NCBI GenBank assembly: GCA_029237685.1
Contig: JAQZBV010000121.1
Span: forward strand, 1-34,785
From: Cytophagaceae bacterium
GTDB taxonomy: Bacteria > Bacteroidota > Bacteroidia > Cytophagales > Cytophagaceae
Direction of reading: 5' to 3'
Length of the DNA stretch: 34,785 nt
The position numbers were made by a program, and so were the translations under genes. Below, one piece after another: positions 7,564 to 16,617 of this stretch. The notes beneath the pieces were generated by a model. The model ran no database searches. It had not been told where the DNA came from and saw nothing but the letters and a program-made list of their open reading frames with translations. Every line of letters begins with the position of its first letter. Position 1 is the stretch's first letter.

Positions 7564-10500
7564 TAGTCCTCCAGCACTTCCTGTTTCTGTTCTATTTCGC
7601 TTTGTTTCTCTTTCTTTTTTCTCTTCTTAGGTTTTTGAAACAAATCACGTGTACGATTATAATCCCTTGTATAAACCACTCCAACCCCCGTCTGTACAAT
7701 GATGCCGTTCGTAACGCCGTCCAGTTGATTTAAACGGAACCCTTTCAATTTATAGCGTCCGCTTTTGGTGAACTTATATTCTACCACCACATCTCCGGTA
7801 ATGTTTTGTGCATTATTGGTCATGGTAGGATCCGTGGTGTTTTGTTGACCTTCCAACATGACATTACCCCCTACCTGCACGCTTAGACGATCATCAAACA
7901 ATGTTTTCTTTACCCCGACCTGCAATTGCGTATTGCCTTGCTTTTGATTCGTAGCTACATCATTTTGATTGTATGAAACCAAGTCAACATCCACTTCCAC
8001 ACCTTTGATGTACTGAGCAGAAAGTTTGTTCAATTGATCGCTCATCAAACGGCTCACACTACTGCGTGCAAAATCGGAAGCGTCTGACCCGGCAGATGCA
8101 TTGGAAGAAGCCATGAAACTATTGAAGACCAACAAAGAAAATACTTGTTTGTTTAACTCCGCTTCATCAGAATTAATAGCACTCAGTTTACCATAAACCG
8201 CTCCACCACCGGCGCCTTTTTGATTCTCCGGCATATCCAATTTAAAACTGATTTGCGGTTGCAACAAATCGCCTTTCATCATCAGGTAAATATAAAAAGG
8301 CAAAGGTTGCGAATAAGCCGCTGCTTCAGTGGGGGTAAGACCAGAACCTATACTCATTAAGGAAGTAGGTTTTGCGCGCGTATCGTAACGGGCAGTTACG
8401 TTTACTTTCGCATCCAATATATCACCATACCAATCTATTCTACTACCTCTTATGATTTTGAATTCTTTTGCTACAAATCCTTCCAAGGTAGCTTTGTAAC
8501 TGCCATCTGAAATAACATAACTTCCTGACAAACTCATGTCTCCACTCGGATCCAATGAAAAAACCAAATCGGCCTTTCCTTTTACTTGTAATGAATCACC
8601 TGAATAAGGATCTACCAATAAAGTAAAGGATGTGTTACGATCCACTGAAACTTTTGCTTTCAAAGAAACTCCTTTAATCTTGTCCGCTCCTACAATACCG
8701 TCTTGACGCAGCATGATCTGGTCAAAGTAAGAAGAGTCTTTTACAAAGACCACAACGCCTTCTCCCCTATCTGTGCTCACTTGAGATTCCGGAACAGCAA
8801 ATGAAAAATGACTTCCTTTTTCTATTTTCAAATCTGCCGTAATAAGCGGTAGTTGGGGCGTTCCTTTTACCGTGATTTTACTGTCCAGGTATATCCTGCC
8901 GTAATACAACTTATTATTTATTTCAGTGGTATTCAACACCATGAAATCTTTGGTTGTGATTTTCAAATCAAAGCTTGGCTCGGTAAATGATTTTAATAAT
9001 ACAGCGCCATTGATCGTTGCCAAATTACCTTGTGAGTCCTTGATGTCAAACGATTTGAAATACGCGCCGCCTGGTTTAAGCATCAAAGTCTCATTTTCCA
9101 TGGTCACGTACTCATTCAAATAAGTGATTTTGGTTCCTGCATTTACAAATTCTAATTTCCCATTCATCACCGGTTCTTTGACGGAACCGGTTAGTTTGAT
9201 GTTGCCTTTAACCACTCCTCTGCTATCTGAAATCTGACCCGAGCTAAATGATTCTACGGATGCTAATCGCAAGGAATCAATGTCAACGGAAAAGTTCAAG
9301 GTATTGGTTTCCTTCGCAGCATAATAACCGGAGATAGAAACTTTATTGTTCATACCTGTTAACAGCGCTTTCATACTGTAGCGATCTTCTGTCAAGTTAT
9401 CGGCTTGCAAATCCAGGTTTCCTATTTTGGACTGTTTGTAAGCAAGATTGGTCAATTTTAAATCAGAAGTAAAACCAGGCTTGTTAAACAAATCTTTCAG
9501 TTTAATATCTCCATCCAATATCCCTTGCACCAGCGAATCGTCTTGTTCTGCCACTTGCGCAAGCGTGTGTAAATTGAACTGTTTAAATCGAATGCCCAAA
9601 TGCGAACTGTCTGATTGCGCGCTGATGGATTGCGTTTGATAACTCCAGCGCATTTGATCGACATACAAATGTTTTTTTCCAAATTCTATATAGTTCTTCG
9701 GATTTACGTCCCACGCGTTTCCTTGTAAGGTCAATCCGTCTTTCAAAATGCGGAATCTATAATACGACTCGTTGTGCTTAGCCAGTTGAGAATGCAGAAT
9801 CAACTTTTCTATTTTTTCTGTATCCATCACCGTTAGGTCAATCGAAGCCGTATCGTTAGCTATGGTTCCCGATAAAGAAGTTTGCTGGATAGCAATGTCA
9901 CCGCTCTTGAACAACTCCCATCCGGTATTATACGTTAGTTTTTGCGCATCCGAATTTAATGCGAACTTGAGTTGCTGAACGGATAACTCTTTATAAACAA
10001 ATTGCGGCAAATCCACATTCAGCCATAAATGAGAAGAGTCGCTATTGAATCCACCTAAAACATGAATACTTTCATACGAGGTAAGATGAGGAAAAATTAC
10101 TTCACGTAATACTGGAGAATCATTGACCTGCAATTCAAAATCGAATTGTTGAGGCGATGTTTTTTGATTCTCCACACCAGGTATGAAATCAAAATAACGA
10201 TCCAATTGTTTTTCTATCGCAGGCACAACAGACAGTATATCAATGTTACCCTTAAAACTGGCTGCGATCATAGAACTATTTAATACCGCTTCCGAACGAT
10301 TGTCCTCATTGAGTGAAGCAAATACTAAGGAATCTATTCTGTACTCTTTGGTATTCTTGACCAACAAAATATCACGTACCGCTAGGTGTCCATTTAAATT
10401 TTTAGACGAATTGCCTTTGAAAAACACTTCGCCGTTGGCACTCATTTGAATATGATCATTGGTTAATCCCAACGCTCCGAAATCCATGCCTTTAAGATCT

Positions 10501-12578
10501 AATTTGATATCGTATGACTCCTGATCTTTATTGAGGTTCACTTTTCCAACTACCTCTGCATGCAGATTCGAATCACGCACAGCGCCTTCCATATTGATGA
10601 ATCCTGTGTCCAAGGAACCTTTCATCGTAATGTTTCTATACGCGTATTTGTTCAGTTCAATTTTTCGAACTTCTGCTTCTACTTTTGCATGGATGAGTTC
10701 TAATTGTTTCCCTTTACCATTGATAGCAAAGTTACCCGATAATTTCCCTACCGATGTTTGCTTCATCAAATTACCCAACTTGAAGTCGGCTGTCTTCAAT
10801 GCCATATCATAGCTCAATGAATCGTTTTGAAGATTATTGATGAGTGCATCAAGCGTTAACTGACCGAAAGAAGTGTTCGCCTCTAACTTCGTTTTGAAAT
10901 CGTTTAATGTCCCCTTGTAATTTCCGGTAATTAAAATGGAATCCGGAATTTCAATAGACGTCGGTAAAATTGAATCCGGAAGCAAAGCTACGATGTCTGC
11001 TTTACCAGACTGAACCCTGCCAATCGTTAAATCCATGAAGAGACGTTTCGGATCTGTTACGTGTTGGACTTTTCCTTTTACACTTACCCAAGTATTTGTA
11101 GCAGCAGCTACAGTGAATTGTTGCAAGGCTAAGTTTTCTGTATTGCCTTTTGCTTTCAGGGTAAAGTGAATGATCTCCTTGGCGTTCTTACTTAGAATAT
11201 CTTGTTGACGAAGATTCGGCTGAAGTATTAATAAATCCTGAATAGCCAAATGGTTGTCCACCATGCTGCAATTAATTTGCAAGGTATTCAGTAATTGATC
11301 AAGACTAGCATACTGGATATGCACTTGCTGTCCTATGGTAGAATAATTGGTTTGCAAAGACAAATCTTTCAATTCCGCCTGGTGGCTATCCATCGAAAAT
11401 TTTGTCTTTAGGGAACGAACACCCAACCCGCTTCTTTCCTGGGCCACTAACCTGCTGATATCAGCCTTTACTATAGGTCCATTGTATAAAGCATTTTTGA
11501 CATCGGCCCCAATGCCTTTGACATATAAATGATTCCAGTCTGCCCCATGAGCAATAGCCGGCACATTGGTAAAGTCAAGCTTAAAGGTATTGCTGTCCAT
11601 CTCTGCTTCATCCAGTGAAATGTTCCAGTCGTTAGTATTGTTTACCACCACTTCCACTGCCGTCATGTCAGGTGTTGAAGCTTCCCTTTCCAATTGAATA
11701 GCACAGGTACTATGATCTAATCGCAGCCCGCTGGCTTTTATCGTTTGAGTAATCAAACTCATGGTAGATTCACCCAGATCAAAAACTCCTACTGTTGCAA
11801 ATATAGCCATGCAGGACAGGGGATCTTCATAGCGAAAAAGAGAGTGTTCGATGTGTACAGATTCTACAGAGACTTTGTCCCATCCTGTACCATCTGAAGT
11901 GGTAGTATCGGTAGACAACTTCGTTTGCTCAATGGTTGTCGTCGCGCCGATCAATCGGGCGTCACCGACACTGACAGACTGTGCCGCAAGATCTAATTTG
12001 TTCAATTCTAAATCTGCCTCTTTTACAGAAGAGTGAAGAAAAATTCCGCTGTACGCATCGTCCAAATCAAAGCGACAAGCCCGCAAGGAAACATTATCCG
12101 CTTTGATCGTCCAATCTGTAGAAGAGGTATCTACTACAGTTGTTTTTTTTTCGCCACTGCTGAACGCATCGATCAAAAATTGAAAATTAAAAGTAGAATC
12201 ATTTTCGCTTCTACTTAATCTTCCGTAGGCATTATGAAGTGTTAATTGCTGAACAGATAAAGTATTGTCCAATAGCGCCAGCATACTGATGTCCACTTTG
12301 ATCTCCGACACCGACAGCAAGGTATCCTTATTTTTATCGTCTAAGAAAATGCCTTGAAGGATAATTGATTTGGGGAATTCTAAATCGATGTAAGCCAATT
12401 CTACCCGTGTGTGTGTTTTACTGCTTACAAACGATGTTGCTTTATTGACTAAAAAATTTTGAACTGCAGGTACTTTCAATACCCCCCAAGCCAAAACAAA
12501 AAGCAGCACGAATACAATCAGAAAACCTATAACGGTTTTAAGGATTATTCGTACTGCTTTATTTGATTTGAGGGTCAT
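7563..12578 (-). CDS. tamB: TamB-family translocation/assembly module protein
   Basis: 1671 residues from the ATG at 12578; the frame extends by a TTG and one codon, but ATG is preferred. A single membrane helix at about residues 12-35 anchors it in the inner membrane. The rest is a very long, repetitive beta-rich body typical of AsmA/TamB/VPS13-like bridging proteins, and the C-terminal third carries the TamB (DUF490) domain (LTGSVKEPVMNGKLEF, GSRIDWYGDILDAKVNVTARYDTRA, LPFYIYLMMKGDL, QPQISFKLDMPE). It ends in a Lys-rich tail. Proteins of this family span the periplasm and carry phospholipids or help outer-membrane assembly with TamA/TamL. It is longer than E. coli TamB (about 1260 residues), as is usual in Bacteroidota. 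The downstream tamL gene starts in the overlapping TAATG. Confidence 0.92.
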   Translation of the reverse strand: MTLKSNKAVRIILKTVIGFLIVFVLLFVLAWGVLKVPAVQNFLVNKATSFVSSKTHTRVELAYIDLEFPKSIILQGIFLDDKNKDTLLSVSEIKVDISMLALLDNTLSVQQLTLHNAYGRLSRSENDSTFNFQFLIDAFSSGEKKTTVVDTSSTDWTIKADNVSLRACRFDLDDAYSGIFLHSSVKEADLELNKLDLAAQSVSVGDARLIGATTTIEQTKLSTDTTTSDGTGWDKVSVESVHIEHSLFRYEDPLSCMAIFATVGVFDLGESTMSLITQTIKASGLRLDHSTCAIQLEREASTPDMTAVEVVVNNTNDWNISLDEAEMDSNTFKLDFTNVPAIAHGADWNHLYVKGIGADVKNALYNGPIVKADISRLVAQERSGLGVRSLKTKFSMDSHQAELKDLSLQTNYSTIGQQVHIQYASLDQLLNTLQINCSMVDNHLAIQDLLILQPNLRQQDILSKNAKEIIHFTLKAKGNTENLALQQFTVAAATNTWVSVKGKVQHVTDPKRLFMDLTIGRVQSGKADIVALLPDSILPTSIEIPDSILITGNYKGTLNDFKTKLEANTSFGQLTLDALINNLQNDSLSYDMALKTADFKLGNLMKQTSVGKLSGNFAINGKGKQLELIHAKVEAEVRKIELNKYAYRNITMKGSLDTGFINMEGAVRDSNLHAEVVGKVNLNKDQESYDIKLDLKGMDFGALGLTNDHIQMSANGEVFFKGNSSKNLNGHLAVRDILLVKNTKEYRIDSLVFASLNEDNRSEAVLNSSMIAASFKGNIDILSVVPAIEKQLDRYFDFIPGVENQKTSPQQFDFELQVNDSPVLREVIFPHLTSYESIHVLGGFNSDSSHLWLNVDLPQFVYKELSVQQLKFALNSDAQKLTYNTGWELFKSGDIAIQQTSLSGTIANDTASIDLTVMDTEKIEKLILHSQLAKHNESYYRFRILKDGLTLQGNAWDVNPKNYIEFGKKHLYVDQMRWSYQTQSISAQSDSSHLGIRFKQFNLHTLAQVAEQDDSLVQGILDGDIKLKDLFNKPGFTSDLKLTNLAYKQSKIGNLDLQADNLTEDRYSMKALLTGMNNKVSISGYYAAKETNTLNFSVDIDSLRLASVESFSSGQISDSRGVVKGNIKLTGSVKEPVMNGKLEFVNAGTKITYLNEYVTMENETLMLKPGGAYFKSFDIKDSQGNLATINGAVLLKSFTEPSFDLKITTKDFMVLNTTEINNKLYYGRIYLDSKITVKGTPQLPLITADLKIEKGSHFSFAVPESQVSTDRGEGVVVFVKDSSYFDQIMLRQDGIVGADKIKGVSLKAKVSVDRNTSFTLLVDPYSGDSLQVKGKADLVFSLDPSGDMSLSGSYVISDGSYKATLEGFVAKEFKIIRGSRIDWYGDILDAKVNVTARYDTRAKPTSLMSIGSGLTPTEAAAYSQPLPFYIYLMMKGDLLQPQISFKLDMPENQKGAGGGAVYGKLSAINSDEAELNKQVFSLLVFNSFMASSNASAGSDASDFARSSVSRLMSDQLNKLSAQYIKGVEVDVDLVSYNQNDVATNQKQGNTQLQVGVKKTLFDDRLSVQVGGNVMLEGQQNTTDPTMTNNAQNITGDVVVEYKFTKSGRYKLKGFRLNQLDGVTNGIIVQTGVGVVYTRDYNRTRDLFQKPKKRKKKEKQSEIEQKQEVLED

Positions 12579-12684
12579 TTGCAAGAGGCGCGCTATTGAT
12601 TATTGAATTGCCTTTGCGAATCATGAAATGCTCATAGAAAAGGCGTCGGCTCCGTAAATATACTATATTTCCGTGCCAAAAACC

Positions 12685-13284
12685 TTACTTCCATTTGATC
12701 GAACAACCGATGGCTTTCGTCTCCTTTATTACTATTTCCTGTCCTTTTTCCAAAGCGCTTATCGCATCCTCCACGTAATGCTTTTTCACCTCGGACTCAT
12801 TCTGGTAATTATCGTCAATCGCTCCCACATACTTGATCACATTCTTTTCTTGTTCCTTATGAACCAAGTATACATCAGGGGTTTTGGTTGCGCCAAAAAT
12901 ATGTGCCACTTCCTGTGATTCGTCGTGCAGGTATACAAACGGATACTTCTTTTGAGCGGCTCTTTTCTTCATTGCCTCAAAACTATCATCCGGATATGCG
13001 GCAGCATCATTGGAGTTAATAGCTATCACCGGATACGCTGCACCGTACTTCTGATGCAATTTGATGATTCTTTCTTCGTAGGATTTAGCGTAAGGACAGT
13101 GATTGCAGGTAAAAATAATGATGAACCCCTTTGCTTTAGGGTAATCTGCCAGACTGATCATTTTACCATCTACGTTCGGAAGTTTAAAGTCTTTGATTTC
13201 ATCTTCCAACTTGTAAGCATAAATGATGAATGCCGCATTGATTGATACCAATACCAGCATGATGAAAATGGCGATGCGTGTCAT
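12685..13284 (-). CDS. Membrane-anchored redoxin / thioredoxin-fold protein
   Basis: 199 residues. An N-terminal hydrophobic segment (about 3-23) is a membrane anchor or uncleaved signal, so the domain is likely periplasmic. An AhpC/TSA-type redoxin domain follows: a DFKLPNVDGKMISLADY strand pair, then IIIFTCNHCPYAKSYEERI with the active-site pair Cys60-x-x-Cys63, and the cis-proline loop ATKTPDVYLV. A further Cys near the C-terminus (AIGCSIKWK) is also typical of this CxxCPYA group. It would act in thiol-disulfide exchange or peroxide handling; the substrate is unknown. It lies 18 bases after the TlpA-like gene on the same strand, implying an operon of two thioredoxin-fold proteins, and about 106 bases before tamB. 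Confidence 0.86.
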   Translation of the reverse strand: MTRIAIFIMLVLVSINAAFIIYAYKLEDEIKDFKLPNVDGKMISLADYPKAKGFIIIFTCNHCPYAKSYEERIIKLHQKYGAAYPVIAINSNDAAAYPDDSFEAMKKRAAQKKYPFVYLHDESQEVAHIFGATKTPDVYLVHKEQEKNVIKYVGAIDDNYQNESEVKKHYVEDAISALEKGQEIVIKETKAIGCSIKWK

Positions 13285-13302
13285 AAATTATATTAGATTA
13301 TA

Positions 13303-13776
13303 TTAAGGCTTGTGAATGTCATGGATGATTTTTACTAACTCAGCGTAAGTCAAACTCTTCTGGTAAATATGACGCTGATTATTTTGATCAATTACTACCG
13401 TGGCAGGAATTGCCCCAGTCCACGTAGGCTCTACTTTATCGATCCAGGTATTAGCATCTACTTCATCCAGTAAAAAGGTCTTAGCAGTGATTCGGTTTCT
13501 TACCAATACAGGATTTACTTTTGTTTCTTCTACCGATTCTTTATCTAAACTCACTAGCATCACTTCCACCTGATTGCCAAAACTTCGGTGCAATTGCTCA
13601 AAGTGTGGCAATTCTTCTACACACGATTTGCATCCGGTCATCCAGAAATTGACCACCTTGATCTTTCCATTTTTGGTCATCATTTCTTTCTCCAGTTCCT
13701 TCCATTTGACTACCTCAACACTAGCCGTTTGGGTCATGAAAAAGGGAACGAGCACTAATACCAGTAAACTTTTCAT
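13303..13776 (-). CDS. TlpA-family thiol-disulfide oxidoreductase
   Basis: 157 residues from the ATG at 13776; the frame goes on to 13812, but MKSLLVLVLVPFF is a clear signal peptide and marks the start. A thioredoxin fold follows with the active site FWMTGCKSC (Cys49-x-x-Cys52) and the cis-proline segment GAIPATVVID. The family is periplasmic and reduces or rearranges disulfides, often for cytochrome c maturation or oxidative-stress defence. It is first of a likely two-gene operon with the redoxin at 12685. No clear consensus promoter was found in the upstream spacer. Confidence 0.86.
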   Translation of the reverse strand: MKSLLVLVLVPFFMTQTASVEVVKWKELEKEMMTKNGKIKVVNFWMTGCKSCVEELPHFEQLHRSFGNQVEVMLVSLDKESVEETKVNPVLVRNRITAKTFLLDEVDANTWIDKVEPTWTGAIPATVVIDQNNQRHIYQKSLTYAELVKIIHDIHKP

Positions 13777-14075
13777 AAGAATCCGTGAATGGTGATGCTG
13801 TATATACGGCAAACCTTGGACCAGGTATTTGCGTGAAATTTTGACGCTTTTTATAAAAAATGGAGGGAAAAAACTTCTATGATTTGTGAATTCTTACCCT
13901 GATTTCCCCAGAGTATTCGTTTAAACAATTATTAAGCGAAAAATTAAGTGCCACGCAAAAAAACCGATGGAATTGACAACCTGTAAGCCTTGCTCAGTTT
14001 TTTTTAAAATCCATCTTTAATGGGATTAAAATAGGTTTTACAGTTAGCAAACTAGAAAACAAAGTCATCCTGTTT
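13777..14075. other. Spacer with no recognised gene
   Basis: AT-rich, 299 bases, between the end of the oxidoreductase remnant and the TlpA start, both on the minus strand. A possible TAnnTTTG-like box (RC of CAAACCTT near 13811) has one mismatch and no good upstream partner. I see no coding frame, repeat or convincing terminator. Confidence 0.4.
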
Positions 14076-15050
14076 CTAATCCTGCTTTTCCAATTGAAAC
14101 ATTTCAGCCAGCAATTCATACGATTTTAACCGATCGTTAAAATCATACGTAATGGTAGCGATTACCAATTCATCTACCCCATACGATTGAGCCAACGCTG
14201 TTAATTTTTCTTTCACCACTTGCGGTGTTCCCACGACCATGCGTTGTCGGTTGTATTCGATCATTTGCCTTTCAGATTCCGAATAGTTCGTGTTGCGAAT
14301 GTCTTCGTAGGAAGGGAAACCATTGCTGATGCCTTTACCTATGTTTACCAATTGCCAATCCATGACCGCTTGTGTCTGTCGTACTTTTTCTGTGTCTTCC
14401 GAACAGAATACAAATATACCGACACTTGCCTGCGGTTCTTTCAATTGCTCAGACGGCGTGAATCGGGCTTTGTAAGCCCTGATCATTTGAGCACCGCCTA
14501 CTGGGTTGATGAAATGTGCAAACGAAACGCCCATACCAAAATGTGCGGCGATCACACCGCTCTCACCGCTGGAAGTCAACATCCAAAGATCAGGTGCTGT
14601 ATCTGCGATGGGAATAGCACGTACGTTTTGATGCGAAGCACCCGGTGAATGGGTATCGTGCAAATAATCTTGGAGATCAATTAATTGTTGCAATAAATCT
14701 TCTTCCTTAAAACGGTTGGAAGGATTCAAAATCGTAGAAGTAATGCGGTCTGTACCGGGCGCGCGACCGATACCCAAATCGATACGACCTGGAAACAAGG
14801 CTTCCAGCATGCGAAAATTTTCTGCCACTTTTAGCGCACTGTGATTGGGAAGCATCACGCCTCCTGAACCTACACGCATGTGCTGTGTTTCACCAGCTAA
14901 ATGTGCAATCAATACTTCGGGAGTAGATCCCGCAAGACTGGTGGTATTGTGGTGTTCTGAAACCCAATAACGCGTATAGCCCAGACGATCGGTGAGTTTA
15001 GCTAATTGAACGGATTCCTTCAATAAAAAGTATCGGCATTCGGATAACAC
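14076..15050 (-). pseudogene. LLM-class flavin-dependent oxidoreductase, 5' end missing
   Basis: The frame carries a nearly complete luciferase-like monooxygenase-family oxidoreductase of the YhbW/MsnO8 type: LTDRLGYTRYWVSEHHN, SLAGSTPEVLIAHLA, RVGSGGVMLPNHS, FPGRIDLGIGRAPG, and a C-terminal GTPQVVKEKL motif. Members bind FMN and reduce or oxygenate substrates. Family members normally begin with about 25 more residues containing the first beta strand (pattern LSxLDQSP). Here that segment is absent; homology begins at LLKESVQLAKL near base 15030. The only upstream start in frame is a GTG at 15048-15050, inside the 3' end of the preceding oxidase, and no ATG occurs before residue about 58. This looks like a gene whose start was removed by a deletion ending near 15030. 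It could be translated as a short-start variant, but would lack part of the barrel. Confidence 0.72.
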
Positions 15051-16408
15051 GTTTGGAACTGCTCTTTCGTTGCATGGATCTGATAAGGCAAATAATAAGT
15101 ACCGTCTAAGGAAGCCGCCAAATCAATGAGTTCACGTGTCCATACGCCAACTTTTTGTTTATCCAACTCCGTTGTTCCTTGTTTGTAATACACCACAAAA
15201 GCAAAGACTTCTGTTCTGGCCCAAGCCATCAACGAACCCGGATCTTTGTACGCATGACGAATGGATACATTAATGACATTCGGATTGTGACGCAGAAAAA
15301 TTTCACGCATGCGTGGAGTAAAAGCATTGATTTGATCTACGGGTATAAAATACTCTTGTAAAACATACGTATCGTGTTTGCGGGAAGAAGGTTCCAATTC
15401 TTTTACATTGTAACTGGCTTCATGATTTTTCCATTCCACTACTCCATCCCTGTTGAATACAGGATCTAAAATTGTTTTCCTCAGCCATCCTCCGCAAGGT
15501 GTTTCGGAAACTACCCACATCGCAAATTTTTCCGGGCGATAATTTTTATCTGTCGGACGCAACCTGTCTTCAACCGTCAACGCTTTCGTTGTTCTTACAT
15601 ACGATACCGATTGAATCTCATCGTAACTACCGGGATAGATGTCTGCGTTATGAAATACAATGCTGGTGTCATTCCGAATCTTGCCAAAGAAAAAATCATG
15701 GTATTGATCGAGTGACATTCTCTTCGTGATACGTTCTACTTTTACATTGTCATCCAAAGAAAGCGTGGCCTCTACGATGACTCCCAAAGCGCCGTAACCA
15801 CCGATGGCACCGTAAAATAATTCTGTATTCTCCTGAGGAGAAGCAGCGATCAACTGCCCGTCCGCCAATACTAGTTTTATCGACTTTACAGTATAAATAA
15901 TCGGACCCAAACCTAAATAGCGTCCGTGCACATTCACACTGAGCGAACCACCTACCGTGAAGTTGGAATAAGTCTGCATTATTTTCACCGAAAGATCAAA
16001 TTTATCGATGTACTCTTGAATTTCTCTCCAGGTAATTCCCGGCTCTACGGTGATTTCTTTTTCCGCCATTGAAAAAGCAACGACTTGATTGAATTGACGC
16101 AAATCCAATTGCAAAGCCTGATGCGAAGCGGTTTGCCCGCCCATGCTGTATCTCCCTCCACCGATGGAGATAGGGCCTTCGTGCGTTTTAACCAAGTCAA
16201 CGATTTCCTGAATGCTTCGCGGTTGTTTTATGCCTGAAACTTGAATCGGATTTAATTGTGTGACATCGTTAACTAACGTGGGCTCCTCTGAAGTTTTTTC
16301 TTCGGGAGTTGTGACTGCAAAAAATAATACCACGAGTCCAAAAAAACAAAGTAATAAAAAATATGAGGCCCAAATGATTAACCTTTTGAGCCAATGCAAT
16401 AATTTCAT
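15020..16408 (-). CDS. Membrane-anchored FAD-binding oxidase (D-arabinono-lactone oxidase-like), 3' end apparently lost
   Basis: 462 residues. A membrane helix at about 9-33 is followed by an FAD-binding type 4 (PCMH/VAO) domain with ISIGGGRYSMGGQ at about 80-92, the family's GGG-x-H/Y-SxGGQ loop, and TVGGSLSVNVHGRYLGLGP near 147-165. The C-terminal substrate domain is of the ALO type and ends YYLPYQIHATKEQF...YPNADTFY, then stop. Homologues usually carry on for 20-25 residues through a conserved F...K...DP..KFRN-like tail. Here a TGA follows within the junction where the next gene's own 5' end is missing. The protein is therefore probably truncated, and the tail contributes to the FAD fold. 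Members oxidise aldonolactones or alcohols using O2 or a respiratory acceptor. Its start is an ATG at 16408. Confidence 0.78.
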   Translation of the reverse strand: MKLLHWLKRLIIWASYFLLLCFFGLVVLFFAVTTPEEKTSEEPTLVNDVTQLNPIQVSGIKQPRSIQEIVDLVKTHEGPISIGGGRYSMGGQTASHQALQLDLRQFNQVVAFSMAEKEITVEPGITWREIQEYIDKFDLSVKIMQTYSNFTVGGSLSVNVHGRYLGLGPIIYTVKSIKLVLADGQLIAASPQENTELFYGAIGGYGALGVIVEATLSLDDNVKVERITKRMSLDQYHDFFFGKIRNDTSIVFHNADIYPGSYDEIQSVSYVRTTKALTVEDRLRPTDKNYRPEKFAMWVVSETPCGGWLRKTILDPVFNRDGVVEWKNHEASYNVKELEPSSRKHDTYVLQEYFIPVDQINAFTPRMREIFLRHNPNVINVSIRHAYKDPGSLMAWARTEVFAFVVYYKQGTTELDKQKVGVWTRELIDLAASLDGTYYLPYQIHATKEQFQTCYPNADTFY

Positions 16409-16567
16409 GTGTATGAGTTTAAATCTTGATAAACTTTTTGTGCAGCAAAGTATCTGCTATTTCTGCTTTTTTGATTTCGTATTTTCTTCGGCTGAAAAGA
16501 TAGTAGGTAATTGAAGGTACATTATAACGAAAAAAAAGTTTTAAAAATATAATTGAAATAAAAACAG

Positions 16568-16593
16568 AAAGCCCGGCTGCTCGACCGGGCTTT
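16568..16593 (-). terminator. Terminator downstream of the TonB-dependent receptor
   Basis: AAAGCCCGG (16568-16576) pairs with CCGGGCTTT (16585-16593) over an 8-base loop. On the minus strand the stem is followed by a T-rich stretch (CTGTTTTTAT). It begins 25 bases past the receptor's stop codon. Confidence 0.85.
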
Positions 16594-16617
16594 CCTCATA
16601 AACAAATCACAAAAAAA

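Noticed and set aside
12648-12677. Terminator between the redoxin gene and tamB
   Set aside because: The stem is interrupted, mostly A/T, and lacks a T-run; it is too weak to call.
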